Assembly: GCA_028023455.1 (NCBI GenBank)
Contig: JAQFVV010012531.1
Span: 308,001 to 372,000, forward strand
Origin: Epiperipatus broadwayi
Taxonomy: Eukaryota; Onychophora; Udeonychophora; Euonychophora; Peripatidae
Direction of reading: 5' to 3'
DNA: 64,000 bases
Below are positions 36,411 through 48,881 of the stretch, piece after piece (positions within the stretch are counted from its first letter, which is position 1; each line of letters starts with the position of its first letter). Position numbers and translations under genes: made by a program. The notes beneath the pieces are model-generated. The model was not told where the DNA came from and ran no database searches. It was given only the letters and a program-made list of their open reading frames with translations.

Positions 36411-37084
36411 CTTATTGGGGTACTAGTCTTATAACTAATGACGCCGCTCTATGGCACCGTTTTGGTGCTAAAATACATAAAAATGCCATTTCCGCGGCCG
36501 ACACGTTCGAACCCGCATTTTCTATAATACAACTTTTTTGTTGTGCTACAGATTTCAGGCCACTATGTCGCATCGCAGTACAGCATGTATGTCGCATCGC
36601 AGCAAATACATTTTCCGAATTCGCATAGTTTATAAAATAGTTACGGCTTGTTGAGAGGGTGTGTTTTTTTGAATTCGATGGAAATGTTGTTTTCATTGGA
36701 TTTTTTGTTATTTTCAATTATTGAAATGTTCAGATTTTGTAAAGTAATAATTATCAGACTTTTTAGACTGTACTGTATTGAAGTTTTAATTGGGAAAATG
36801 TTGACAAGATATATGTGTAAAGTGAGTTGGAATTAGGTAACGCTTCAAGTAACGTACTGTTCGTAACATTCCATGAGACAAACACGATTCTATTGTGTGT
36901 ATATTTTTGAAGTAAAAAAAAGTGGTGACACAAAAATATCCAGTAAGAAAAGTACAATTTTGCACTGTTTTTTTATAAATTTCATAAAAAGCATATATTA
37001 TAAACATGATTAATAAGTAAAGAAGACATTTTTGTTGTTATTTTAAAAAGTTTTAGTTTCTTTCTTTTCTCCGACTATGGTTAT

Positions 37085-37576
37085 ACTTTGTTGAATATAG
37101 TTTACATTTATTGTTATCATTTATTTTATAGATGTTACTAAAAAAAAATATTTACAAAAATACGATTTTGATATTTTTTATTTTAGCATTACAAACAACA
37201 GAACACTAAACCTAAACCTAATCCTAAAACTAACCCTAAACCTAACCCTAAAACTAACCCTAAACCTAACCCTAAAACTAACCCTAAACCTAATACTAAA
37301 ACTAATCCTAAAAATAACCCTAAACCTAATCCTAACAACTTTTACTTTTTGTTGTCATTCTATTTGAAGTAAAAATAATGGTAAAGCCATAACCTCAATA
37401 AAAGAATCTCCGACAGAAAATTGATTTTTCTAATAAAGCAAAATAAAAAACACGAATCAAATTGTAATTTGTTTATTTTATTTTACATTTATTATTATCA
37501 TTTAATTTGTATACGTTAATAAAAAATAATATTTAAAAAAGACGATTTTGTTTTGTTTTTATTTTCGCATTACAAA
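37085..37576. repeat. Diverged direct repeats flanking the telomere-like array
   Basis: 37085-37196 and 37460-37576 share ATTATCATTTA, then a TTA-poly-A run, ATATTTA, AAA-ACGATTTTG, TTTATTTT and GCATTACAAA in order. They bracket the hexamer array, so a duplication unit once included or surrounded it. Confidence 0.6.
37205..37337. repeat. Telomere-like hexamer array with 24-bp higher order
   Basis: About 22 tandem hexamers of CNCTAA type. In the middle a regular 24-bp super-unit, CCCTAAACCTAACCCTAA plus AACTAA, repeats about three times. Outer hexamers are more diverged (CCTAAT, AAATAA). CCCTAA is the complement of the TTAGGG repeat of many animals. The array is inside a transposon and far from a clean run, so it is not a chromosome end. 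Confidence 0.85.
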
Positions 37577-37697
37577 AAAAAAAACAAATCAAAATGATTA
37601 AAATCAATGGCCCAGGAATGTTCATATTTTATAGTTTTAGCGTGAAAATGGCGCCATCAAATGGCGTTTTTATCTATAAGACAAGCACCCTTATTGG

Positions 37698-38022
37698 CAT
37701 TGATTGTTTTTATTCATGAAATGATTTCAGGGCAGTAGAATAACTTTATTGAAATTTTTTATTCAATAGCATGAAATTATCTTATTTGAAGAATATCAAA
37801 ATATTTTCACTGTGAATTAAGAAGGTTTAGTATATTATTTTAAAATTTATCATACATTTTGAAAAAAAAAACAAAAAATAAAAAACATACTTTGAGGTTT
37901 TACCACAATTTGAATAATTATATCTATTTCGAACTTCTAAATAAAACATAAAATAAAAAAATTTTAAATCTAAATTTCTTAATAAATCAAAATTCCAAAT
38001 ATGCAACCTAGTCTCTTCCTAT
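37698..38022. other. FECH last intron, AT-rich segment
   Basis: Nothing recognised apart from A tracts. Confidence 0.35.
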
Positions 38023-38118
38023 GTTGCTTTTAAAGTCATTAATCTTGTGTTAAGATTTGTAGAGGTCCCTACAATCGCATCTAAGTGCATAGTTTTAAGG
38101 TTATAGCCTTAATATATA
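38023..38118 (+). repeat. Dispersed repeat, copy 1
   Basis: Shares about 95 bp with 38365-38462: TTTTAAAG, TTAATCTT, TGTTAAGATTTGTAGAGGTC, CCTAC and TATAGCCTTAATATATATTA. A minus-strand copy lies at about 47272-47352 and a partial one near 16990. Confidence 0.75.
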
Positions 38119-38364
38119 TTATTTTAGATAAAGAGTATGCACTTAACAAATTATTAATTACAACTTTAAATTGTCTTAAAAGATTTCTAATTATAAGAGC
38201 TTCACACTGACTCACTGTAAATCGAAAGATTTTGCGTATGTTAGCTTGTAAAGAAATTGTGAACTTAATCAGTGAAGTAATTAATAGCTTCACACTCTCA
38301 AATCAAAATGCTTTAGATTCACCTATATAATTAAAAAATGGGTCGAAGATAAGAGTGGCTGCTC

Positions 38365-38462
38365 TTATCTTTTAAAGTTGTTAATCTTATGTTAAGATTT
38401 GTAGAGGTCCCTACTATCGAATCTAGGTGCATAGTCTTAAGATTATAGCCTTAATATATATT
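38365..38462 (+). repeat. Dispersed repeat, copy 2
   Basis: Direct copy of 38023-38118, 342 bp downstream. A short hairpin, AAGATAAGAG against CTCTTATCTT (38347-38372), abuts its start. The pair may be the two ends of one element of about 440 bp. Confidence 0.75.
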
Positions 38463-41400
38463 ACTAAAACTAATAGAGAAAATCTTCGGAAGTTCAAAAA
38501 TCTTAATATTAATCTATATTATAGCTTGGTAAATATGATGGTAGAAATAAGTAGCAATAGAAAATATTTAAAAATTCAGCAGTTTCTCAAACATCTAAAG
38601 CCATAGTTATCCTGGTATTTCTAAACTATAGTTACAAATGTGCTAATAATCAGGGTCAGTTTCATATCTGATTGTGAATAGCAATTAAAGGCCTCTCTAA
38701 ATTCACTCTCACGATATTATGGATCACATACTACAATACTAATTGAATATTTAATAAAATTAAATTACACTCTTTGTATTCTGCTTCTATTTACACATAA
38801 TTAAATAAAAAAATGTTGTGAAATTTCTCATAAACACTCTTGTGCCTTTGTGTTTTAAATGCTCCTATCCATATTTTTCCTATGTTCTTAAAAGCCTTTC
38901 TGGATAATCAAATGCTTATCAGAAACAGAACTGTCTATTGAAAGAAATTATGATTTGATCTGCATAAGATCAAACTATTCACATTTAAGAAATTATTCAT
39001 ATATCTCTCATATTTCAAAATATTTATCTATTCTAAAGAATCAAATATAGGTTATACATATTACCTAACGATGAGTATGGATTAGTGTTAATTATAAAAA
39101 TAAAACCAATATATATAAAATGTATTTCTATACAGCATTTTGATAAAGATAAATTATGTGTACTTTTAATTTCTCATTCTATCTAATCAATAGTTTTTTA
39201 AACAACAAACATTTGGAACAATAATGTTTTGTAAACAAGCATTTGGACCAATGCTTTTAAACAATCTCCTACAAAATGTTGGATATGAATGTACTGTAAG
39301 ACCAATCACTAAGGACTATGGAAAGTTAGCCTGCAAATTATGAACTTAGAAACAGAGAACCAACTCAAAGAAAGAGAAACTAAGGCATCTCTTATTCTTC
39401 TAAATCTCTACTCCTTTATGGCCTAGCAAAAGCACATTACAGGCTACACTGGATCTTATTATTTTTATAAGCCTTAAAATTAGAAACATACTAGATATAA
39501 CAATATGTAAATAGACATTAAATGTATTCTATGATTTTATTTTATAACATTTAACCTTTAAAAAGTGTTCATATAACCAATTAATTTTTGAATTAAATAT
39601 ATTAATTAATTTAATGACACTGTTTCCTTTTAATTTGGCTTCAATGCTGTAATAATTGATAAATACTGAACAAAGGCAGGGACATTGAGAGGATGTTATC
39701 ATTAGGATCAATTGAAGAGGCTCATTCTTCCAAAATACATTTTGAGAATCGTTTGTCTTTTTTTTCTGATGTCTTTATTTATTTATTTGCAGTATAGCAA
39801 TATTTAAACAGTACTTTTAAAAGTATATATATATTTTCCATGAAACAATCTGTGAGATGACAATAAAAAAATTTGATTTATATATAACTGCATTCCAAAA
39901 AGTTTTGTCTCTAATTCAAAAACAAAAATCAATCAACATTTACATGACAGAAGTGATGTAAATTGGTTACAATTATTCCATGGATCGAATCATCATTTTT
40001 TGAAAAAAATGTGTTTTTGTTTTCTTTTACTTCCAACTTCCAAGAACCTAAACTTGCCCATACATAAATGTTTGGGCCGAAAGGATGGGTGGAATCATTC
40101 CATCTTTTCTAAAAAACTATATCTTGTGTCTGGAAAAGTGAGAGTATTCATTTATAATTTATCTTTAAAGCGCATGTGCATTGACTTAATCGCTAATATC
40201 ATTAATACAGAACGTTTGCAAAATTGATCTAAATTATAAAATTCATGACAAATTATTATAACAGTGAAATAATACTGCTTTAAACAAAAGTGATTTTTAG
40301 ATTTCACTAACCAAATACAGACACAAAATCCTTTAACACAAAATATTTAAAATAAAAGATGCTCCTAGTCTTGTACATATCATTGCTGCAAGTTATCAAC
40401 GACTTTGAAGCATTGTAGAAAAACAGAAATAGTATATGACTGTACTTAATTTCAATTAAAGTTATGGAAAAAATGGACACTGAAATAGTCTTAATAAAAA
40501 AGATTTTCAAATCTCTAATCAAGAAAAACTATTTTGGCTTATGAAAGGAAAATCTGTACAAACCCTATTACTGTAATAAATTTGTAAAAGCATGAATATC
40601 AAGAAAAACTTTTTTTTTTTAATTGATATTAGAACTGAATAAAAAAAGTTCATCCTAAAACAGAAATGTATTTAATTGTTGACAAATATAGTGTGAACAA
40701 TAATATTTTTCTTTCTATAAACTAGTATTTTATTTAAATTTCCTTTTCCTAAAAATTTTATCGTTTTGCATACAAAAAAAATGATAAATAATACATACCA
40801 TGATACAAAATTTATTTTGCTAAATTATTCTCAAAAACAATGCTGTTTTATAAATAAACAGAATGCCTTATTGTCAGAAGTTGATATCAACTTAACAATA
40901 GTAATTAATAATAATAAATTTTTTTTAAAAAATATTAATATTATTCTTTTTTTACAAATTAAATTCTAATGATTGTCATAAAATACTTTGCAATGAATTA
41001 TTACAATTTTAGTACAGTGATTTATTTTTTAGATGCTATAAAATCTGTTTAACATGAATAATTTTCACAGATTTCCAATGTTTAATATTAATAACTTCAA
41101 CAGAAAATTATAGATGATTCTATGAAGATGTGAAAATAGGCAAAAATAAAATATAAATACAGAAAAAAATATAATGATTATAAGTAATTTATGATAAAGC
41201 AAATCAAGTCCTTCAGGCATAACTGGACAAATAGAAATGAATTTAATTTTAAACAAAGTATAAAAAATTGCACTTCACTTAAAAGAATTAAAATGACAAA
41301 AAATATTTAGTCTGTAAGAATAATCAACAATAACATGATCATAAAAATTATTGCAATGATAAATATACTATTGAAAACCTAAAGAAATTGAAAAGAATAC

Positions 41401-41940
41401 TGATTTAATGGATGTAATCATACTGCCTACAATATCAATGGTTGGACTTTAGATTATTATTTTTTTGTAGTAAAACAGATATATATAATTCACTTCAAGA
41501 TAAACATCTTCCATCTACTCCTTCATAAGGGAATATTAAAAAAGAAAGCATTATTTCATAATCAATTGATAGTTGGTCAAGACTTTTATGGGTTCTTTTG
41601 TTTACTCTATCAGATACCCATTTATTAATAAATAAATGAATATCTAGCTCTATACTGTCTATTGGCTAAGAAATTCTTCAGCTATCTAAAAAATTCCCAT
41701 ATTCCAATTTGTGTTAGAACTTTATGTTAGAATCATGACTTTATGAATTCATTAAACACCATCTAACTAATATCATGTGCATTACACATAGCCCCTTATG
41801 GTTCTAGTAAACTATTAACTGTGCAGCCTTTGGTGGTGCTGTTTCTAGTTAAAAACAGAGCGTTATAACATTACCGGGCCGCTAGATTTTTTTTATCTAA
41901 TAGATCATATTTTAACATACGGCTGTAATTTTTTTTTTTT
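38463..41940. other. FECH last intron, AT-rich segment
   Basis: No repeat element recognised. A short segment at 40044-40136 resembles an exon (pyrimidine tract, AG, open frame, GTGAGA donor) on the plus strand, but does not fit either gene's phase. It is recorded among the rejected items. Confidence 0.35.
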
Positions 41941-42046
41941 AATATTTAATATATTGTTGTTGTTTGTTTTGGACATAATTATTTATTTTTTTTAATATTT
42001 AATATATTGTTGTTGTTTGTTTTGGACATAATTTTTTTTTTTTTGT
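41941..42046. repeat. Two-copy tandem repeat, 53 bp
   Basis: AATATTTAATATATTGTTGT followed by TGTTTGTTTTGGACATAATT occurs at 41941 and 41994, nearly identical, with T tracts between. The frame at 42007-42216 crosses it and is low complexity. Confidence 0.8.
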
Positions 42047-45000
42047 TTTCATTTGATAAATTTAAAACTATAAAGGAGACTTTGACCTTTTTTGGATCTC
42101 AAAAGTACAATACGCCTTTATTTGGGGAGGGGGGGGATTTCCATTCTAAATCTACTGTTTCTTTTTTACATACGTCTTTTATTTTTTGGTTTTGGATTCG
42201 ATACATTTCAAAGTAATAAGGGACAGTTTTAACTTTTTCAATAAAACATCTGGTATTTTTATTCTTTTTTAACAACAAAAATTAAACTCGGATTCATTTA
42301 AAAAATCTACTTAATGTGCTATTGATTTAAAACAACAACAAAAAACCTTATATTAATTCTAGACTTATAATGCTTCCTGAAGAATTATGATGATTGGAAT
42401 CTAATCACAAACAAATGAATCTCAACTGACTTATTTTTCTTCAGTGTGATCAAAAAATTTGAGAATTCTTTAATTACACTAAAATATAGTTGGTATAAAA
42501 ACTATTTTTTACACTTTAAAACTTAAATGTAGTTAAAAATTTAGACTAGATTAGTTGAAAAAAAATGTATAAAAAACAAGCTTCGAAATTTGTATTTCGT
42601 AAACAAAAAATTTAGAAATTCAACATAAGCACTGTTCATGATGAATGCAAAATATCCAAACGACATTCCATATTTTGCCATGATATCTATGAACCTATGT
42701 ACATCAATTCACTCAATTTCAAGCATTCTCCTATAATGTATTCTAAACTTTCACTAATCAGCATCTCAGATTTTGTTTCGATAAATCATTCAATACATTG
42801 CATTTTTTTTCTATATATATTCACAAGAAACAAAAAGAGACTGCCATAATGACAGATACTTCACAAGCACCAATTACCAGTATTCTGAGAAAATTATATG
42901 AGTTCCTCTTAAGATGAAACCTGTGCAATGTTTCTACAACTCACAACTTTGCTTTTATTACAGATTAAAATTATAAAGATAATTTATATCCATTCAGACA
43001 ATTTGAAATATTTGGAGAAAAAACAAATCCTATTACTTACATTAAAAATTTTAATTGCTCTTTAGTAGTACAGTTTTCAATAGGAGAAAAATTGTTTATC
43101 AGTTAAAGTTAATGCCAATATATACTAACATTACAACATCTTATTAAACTATCACTAACAACCATAAAGAAAGATTACTGTAATAAATTAAGATGCCAAA
43201 CAAAACGATTTAATGATTTCATCAGTATTTAACATTTTAAATTATATATTCTTTATGTTTTTAATATTTGTCATTAAAAGTCTCATAGTACAATGATCTG
43301 TCTGTCATATTTATAATCTGAATTTGAATTCAGACTGAGTAAAGTTAAAACTTTTTCAATAGACTTACGATTTTCATTTCAATAGCAGCCTACAGTCAAA
43401 TAAGTTAATTTCACAGTTAATCTTAATCTTAGCTAGAAAATAAAACAATGATAAAATCTCTCAAATCCTCACAACTTAATAATTGGTGATGTCTTCTATG
43501 CTCTATGAAGAACTGTTCTCAAGCAGGCCATTTAAAGACTGTTTTATCTTTTTATCTAAATATATATATACTGTCTGGTTTTTTTTCTCTTTACATTGTA
43601 CTTACATTATACTAAGGTTTTGTTCTCTATAATGTCAGGTATAATAATTAAAACCTATTCACTTATTTATTTATTAATACATCTATATATGCACATACGT
43701 ATGCATGTTCTCTACCTAGAGACAAGTTGAGTAACTATGTAACAGATACTATGATCACTTGATTTGAACTAGTTTTCTAGCATTTGTTAGTTTTTAAACA
43801 TATCATAAAAATGCATATATATATTTAAAAAGTACACGACATATTTTTTTAATTACTTTATGTAAATAAAGATTTATTTTTAAACCACTTTTCAAATTAC
43901 AACCATAAAGCATCATCTTTTGTGGATACAGCTATTTCTTTCCTTACATGTTAATCTCAGTATTTTTTCAGTAAAAAAAACTCATTTATCATTTCTTTTC
44001 AATATGAAAGTCATTAATAGTTATTACTACAATAGTTCAAGATACACCTCAATCAACACTATTTGTCAAATTCAAACTATTTAGAAATTCATATCAAATT
44101 TTGAATAAAATAACAGTAGATTAATATTTTCAAATTAAATACCTATATACTCAATATTATAAATAAACCAAATTACCAAGAACTAAATGTAAATATATTC
44201 ATCAAAAAATGTAATTGAAATGAAAAAACAAATCAAACACACAAAATTCATGAAGATATGAGCAATCAACAACCTGATATAAACACTTAAGCAAAAAACA
44301 TAATTTTGAAAAAAATTGACTTATCAGTTTTTCAAATAGGAAGATATGAATATTAATATCCACTTTAAAATGCCAATTTGCTAAAATGTGGAGAAAACAA
44401 TAACCTTTATAGAGATGCAGATGTATAGAAAGATGAAAAAAAATTTTGCATACAAAATATTACTCCAATAAGCCAGCTCACTTGAAAATTATCATTTATA
44501 ACATCTCTTTTCTAATAACCTCTTTTAATGCTATGTAATTTTTATTATTCTATGCACATATATAAAAAAAATCTCAGAAAGTTAAGCGGCCATTTGAAAG
44601 TCAAGGGATTAATAATTTTATTCTGTATTGAACATTATGTTTATTAATGCTATTCACTTAGTATAAAATTTTTATAGGATTCAGTGACTCCTTCTAATTT
44701 AGCCTTATAACTTATTTCCCCACCACACACACACACCCATACACACGAACGCCTATATTCTCCAACCTTATTTATTTATAAGATATTCATAATTACATAA
44801 AAAAAGGCTATGATAAATACTTGAGTTTAACTTACTAACCTGAAATTATAAATAAAACCACAATTATAGATAATTACAATAATTAAGCAGAATTAATAAA
44901 TCTTTCACACAACTAGCTTATACAAACTCAAATCTTTGTGTTTTGTGGTAGTAGTATAATGGAATTATAATACTTCTACAATTGTTGGTATATACATATA

Positions 45001-45214
45001 ATTATTATCAATTATAGAAAATAAATCCCAAATGTTTTGTATTATTAATTTTATTCACTATTCTAATATTCATTTCACATAAATAATAATAAAAACATAC
45101 AATTACATATTTTCTGGCATCCAAAACACCATAGTCTTTTGATGATAAAATTTCTTTGAAAGAAAAATAAAACCAAGAAATTTGGTGAGTTAACTTATTG
45201 TTTTACAATATATT
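42047..45214. other. FECH last intron, AT-rich segment
   Basis: No exon or transposon recognised. A CA microsatellite lies at about 44723-44748. Confidence 0.35.
44723..44748. repeat. CA-rich microsatellite
   Basis: CCACCACACACACACACCCATACACAC, a short imperfect (CA)n run. Confidence 0.8.
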
Positions 45215-45790
45215 GTATTAAAACAAGCAAAACTCTCCATACAGTAGTGTCACTCAGTGCCAACCAGAGTAATCAATGGATGCCAGAAGGCTTGTGCATA
45301 AAATCCCCATCTAGTGCCTACTCGTCCAATATCCCCAGACTAGTTTCAGGGTTGTGGCCTTCGTCAGTGAGGAGCTTTGGATCTGAGAACACTGCACCTA
45401 GATCTTAAGATCTAATGCAACCCTCCAGCAGCCACCTTTTATCTCTACTTAACTACAAAACTATGAGAATAAAATTGAAAACACAATAATATTTTCAGTC
45501 TAAGCTCAATAGCTTATATAGTCATATGAGTCTGAACCAGTTCAGTACCCATACATTTTGGTGTCTTTGGCTCTTTATCAACCATAGCCACCACTATCCT
45601 ATTAGGCAGGACTGGTGTTAAACCACTAAACATCACATGATCACTATTTCTTATGCTAGCACATTACTGTTATTAAAACAAGCAAAACTCTCCATACAGT
45701 AGTGCCACTCAGTATAGAGAGTTTTGCTTGTTTTAATAACAGTAATGTGCTAGCATAAAAAATAGTGATCATGTGATGTTTAGTGATTTA
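45215..45790. mobile_element. Foldback element, third clear copy
   Basis: Flanked by a perfect 10-bp duplication, ACAATATATT (45205-45214 and 45791-45800). The left end carries AAGCAAAACTCTCCATACAG, then the family core AGTAATCAATGGATGCCAGA. The right third (about 45617-45790) is itself a near-perfect palindrome, from CTAAACATCACATGATCACT to its inverse AGTGATCATGTGATGTTTAG, centred near 45703. No coding frame. It sits in the last FECH intron. Confidence 0.8.
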
Positions 45791-45800
45791 ACAATATATT

Positions 45801-47271
45801 ATAAATGTAATTAAATATCTATGGTGAAATGAGACTATAATTGTCTTTGTCTTATATTGGATCTTTAGTGTTTAATAGTAAATAATAAATTTGGACACTA
45901 TTGAAAAAATATGATGGTTATTTATATTATATTCATGCTTTAAAATAATATATGTGGCATAAAACTATTTATATAAAAAGCTTTGGTTGTTATTCTGATA
46001 TTGTGCATTTAGATTTCTAGTATAGCTGACAAGGCTAGATTGCAGCTGAAACATATGTAGTATGGCGAAGACTTTATTTTATATTAGATAGTGATTAATC
46101 ATATTAAAATGTAACTTCACACAAGAAAATATTATAATTCACTCCATATTTGTTTCAAATAATAATACTTACAATTTATTGGTTTTAAGAAATCTATTTT
46201 AACTATTACCATTCCTATTATAAATGTTTTTTAAAAATTAAAAACATTACTGCAATGTTTTTGTTTTTAATAATAAACAAACATTATAATCCAAATTTTA
46301 TTATTGTGACCACTAAACTTTTGGGGTGCTGTCTGTCTTATAATATACAAGTAATGTATATTTAGTAATATAATTTATTGTTATTAGAAAGACAGCTTCT
46401 ACTTTTTTGGATAGTGCACAAAATGTTATTTAGATGCAAAACTTTTTAAATAACTGACTTAATGAATTTATGGTATTTAAAAAAGTTCAACAATTTGTTA
46501 TTATCATATCAGAATCTTTATGATATAAGACTTTTAAAAATATCCAATTTTACTTTTTAAACATGCAATAAAGTTCTTTTTATCAGGTCATTTGAGAAAA
46601 GAAAGAATAACATTATGTGATAGCAAACGAACAAATAACTATTTATTTATCAACTAATTTTTTTGAAGCTTTCGACAGTCATTAAATATCATTCAATACA
46701 GCAGTCCATCTGCGTTCACTGGCATTTAATTGCAAATTTTCCATGGATACTTGAAATCAGGAATAGTAGGGAATGGAAGATAATATGCATGTGTAACACA
46801 GACACATACACTTGTGATACAACTGAATTTTTAAAATATATACTTTTAGACATCAATAAAATAAAGAACAAAATAATAAAATAATGTAATTATAAAAAAG
46901 ACAATACAGAACAGAAACAAATCTAGAAAGAGGGAACAATCACATATTCAATTGACAGATAATTCATAATAGTGCTCATATAGAAGAAAGTATGAACATT
47001 TATGAATTCAAATTTACAAATTTCTAATTTTTTACTTCTTTAATATTTATTCAAACTATGGCTAATGGTAACTGTGGGTCAATTTGTGGATACACTCTAA
47101 GGATTTATTTGTTTACTATTTTTTTTAAATATAATTTTCATGAGTATTATAAAATGTTTTATATGTAAAGTACTATAACCCTCAACATTCTATTCAAGAA
47201 CAACACACGCATTTAGATTATAAATAGAGTAACCTGTAGCTAAATTTTCAAGATTTATTTCAAGTAATAAT
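45801..47271. other. FECH last intron, segment next to exon
   Basis: AT-rich. A 73-codon plus frame at 46663-46884 has less biased residues than its neighbours but no motif or splice context that convinces. Confidence 0.35.
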
Positions 47272-47352
47272 TTACTAAGGCTGTAACCTTAGAAATAAGC
47301 GTCTGAAAAATACGAAGGTAGGGACCTCTATAGGTCTTAAAACACAAGCTTA
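47272..47352 (-). repeat. Dispersed repeat, minus-strand copy
   Basis: Inverse of the repeat at 38.0 and 38.4 kb: AAGGCTGTAACCTTA, then GTAGGGACCTCTATAGGTCTTA. It lies 85 bp below a FECH exon. Confidence 0.65.
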
Positions 47353-47436
47353 CGCTATGAAGAAGGAAAAAATAACAAGTGAGAAGCCAAAAATACAGTA
47401 ATAAATCATGCATTTTAATATACTCACACACCTTAC

Positions 47437-47496
47437 CTTAATAAAGATGGGACTGTCATTAAGTGAAGCAGCACGCCGAATATTTTGTGCTCCTAC
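47437..47496 (-). CDS. FECH: Ferrochelatase exon (IRRA segment)
   Basis: A 60-nt exon, phase 0 at both ends, reading VGAQNIRRAASLNDSPIFIK. It matches the human stretch GVENIRRAESLNGNPLFSK in length and position. On the minus strand it has a T-rich tract and GTAG acceptor, and a GTAAGG donor (plus-strand 47431-47436). The segment leads into the C-terminal helix and iron-sulphur region. The donor opens the unusually long 14.9-kb last intron. Confidence 0.95.
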
Positions 47497-48881
47497 CTAC
47501 AAAAAAAAAAACAACACGTATTTCTTTTTTTTTTAAATAAGATAGCAAAATTAAACTAACAAAACATCCTGAAACTAATTCATCATCAATTTTCAAATAT
47601 TATCAACATATTACAGGATGAATGTCTTATTAAATTTATTCTAGCTTATTTTTATCTAAAGCTTCTCTTCTCCTTATTATTTTAGTAAACTTCCATATTA
47701 TATTTATCCATTTTATTTTTACAAAACTTAAATTGAATTGATGGAAGTATTGTTATAAAAAAATTTTTGTTATGACACAAATAAAACTCACTGATTGTAT
47801 TGCAAACAACTCAATATTGAAGACAATGTCATACCATGAATTATTGCCAGTAATAAAGGATTTGAATAAGAAATGTTGCAGATTGGTTTGGCCTTGTATT
47901 TAGATCACTTCACAAATCTTAGATATGAATCCAATAAATATCTTCATTAATGGATTAAAATATCATATCAAGATTTGACTACAAGTACAATGTATATACT
48001 CAATTTTAGTTGTAATTAGAGGAAATTTGAACACAGTCTTTCACATGTATGTATCTCTTTCACATGTATGTGGTCATTTGTATCAGTTATGTTAGATGGA
48101 ATAGATAGCTGAAAGGAGCTTGAAAATCTGTGTTCAAATCCTCTCTAATTAAATCATATCCATATTTGTAAAGAATGATATGTTTCATATCATGCTCTAA
48201 GAACACAATTTAGATTAAATAGAATAATACTTTTAATATTAAACAAAATCTAATAAAAAAATAATTGATTGTTTATAATCTAATTATAGGAAGATAAAAA
48301 TGTGAACAGAATTTAAAAAGTTTAGTATAATAAAAATCCTTGAAAATGTTCTAGGAAGATGTATGAAATTTGTCTGTGTATATATTTTAGCAATATGAAG
48401 CCAATTAATTATTTTTAAAAAAATAGACAATTCATTTTATGAATGTTTTCTTGATTGTTAGCCACAATGATTATCCTTAAATATCTTTTTCTAAAGTTTA
48501 AAATTTTGAACCTGAGGGCTTTATTACAATCAGATATTTCCTTTAATATTTTATCCTCTAGTAACAATAGATCCCATTTATTAACAATAATAGATGATAG
48601 TTTGGCTCTGAATTGATTAAATCAGAAAAATATTCAACTTTCTTAGAAAATCATCAGCTACTTGAAATGAAAAGAATTTATAGCTCTATTCAGTTTTAAT
48701 GCCAAATTGAGAATATGGAAAGCTAACAATAATAACCACTATGCTATGAAACGCTTCCTTTTTCAGCCATCTATGAAATTTTTTTTTTTAAAAGTATATA
48801 TATAGTGAATTAAGGTTTATTCTTAAATTATACCTAAAAACTAATTAAGTGGTCACAATCGCTAATACATAGTCTCCTTAC
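47497..48881 (-). other. FECH intron, 1.4 kb
   Basis: AT-rich with GTAAGG donor and GTAG acceptor on the minus strand. It contains the second hairpin repeat copy (48011-48152). Confidence 0.8.
48011..48152 (-). repeat. Hairpin repeat with B-box-like ends, copy 2
   Basis: Ends TAATTAGAGGAAATTTGAACAC and GTGTTCAAATCCTCTCTAATT are inverse to each other over about 24 bp. GTGTTCAAATCCTC resembles a polymerase III B box. The order of internal words matches the copy at 22581-22732 in opposite orientation. A 2x run of CTTTCACATGTATG lies inside. Confidence 0.65.

Larger units (their letters stand above)
36419..37689. mobile_element. Non-autonomous DNA transposon with telomere-like array
   Basis: Flanked by a perfect 8-bp duplication, CTTATTGG (36411-36418 and 37690-37697). 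The ends are imperfect inverted repeats of about 27 bp: GGTACTAGTCTTATA on the left against GGTGCTTGTCTTATA read inward from the right, both continuing to ACGCC. The left part (36430-36650) is GC-richer and has CG dinucleotides. The interior carries a hexamer array of CCCTAA type (37205-37337) between two diverged direct repeats. The 8-bp duplication fits hAT, P or Merlin enzymes, but the end sequence does not look like the hAT or Merlin elements in this window. No transposase; the 101-codon frame at 36412-36717 starts outside the element and has no motif. Confidence 0.8.

Noticed and set aside
36412-36717. 101-codon minus frame with several cysteines.
   Set aside because: Crosses the target duplication of the transposon at 36419 and so cannot be an ancestral gene of the element or host. 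No motif.
37205-37337. True chromosome end.
   Set aside because: The array is degenerate, only about 130 bp, and enclosed by a transposon with a target duplication inside a FECH intron.
40044-40136. Possible plus-strand exon with pyrimidine tract, AG, open frame (NLNLPIHKCLGRKDGWNHSI...) and GTGAGA donor.
   Set aside because: Only phase 0 is open, which does not follow exon B directly (phase 2). It lies within FECH on the other strand, and no neighbour exon was found. Kept as a curiosity for RNA evidence.
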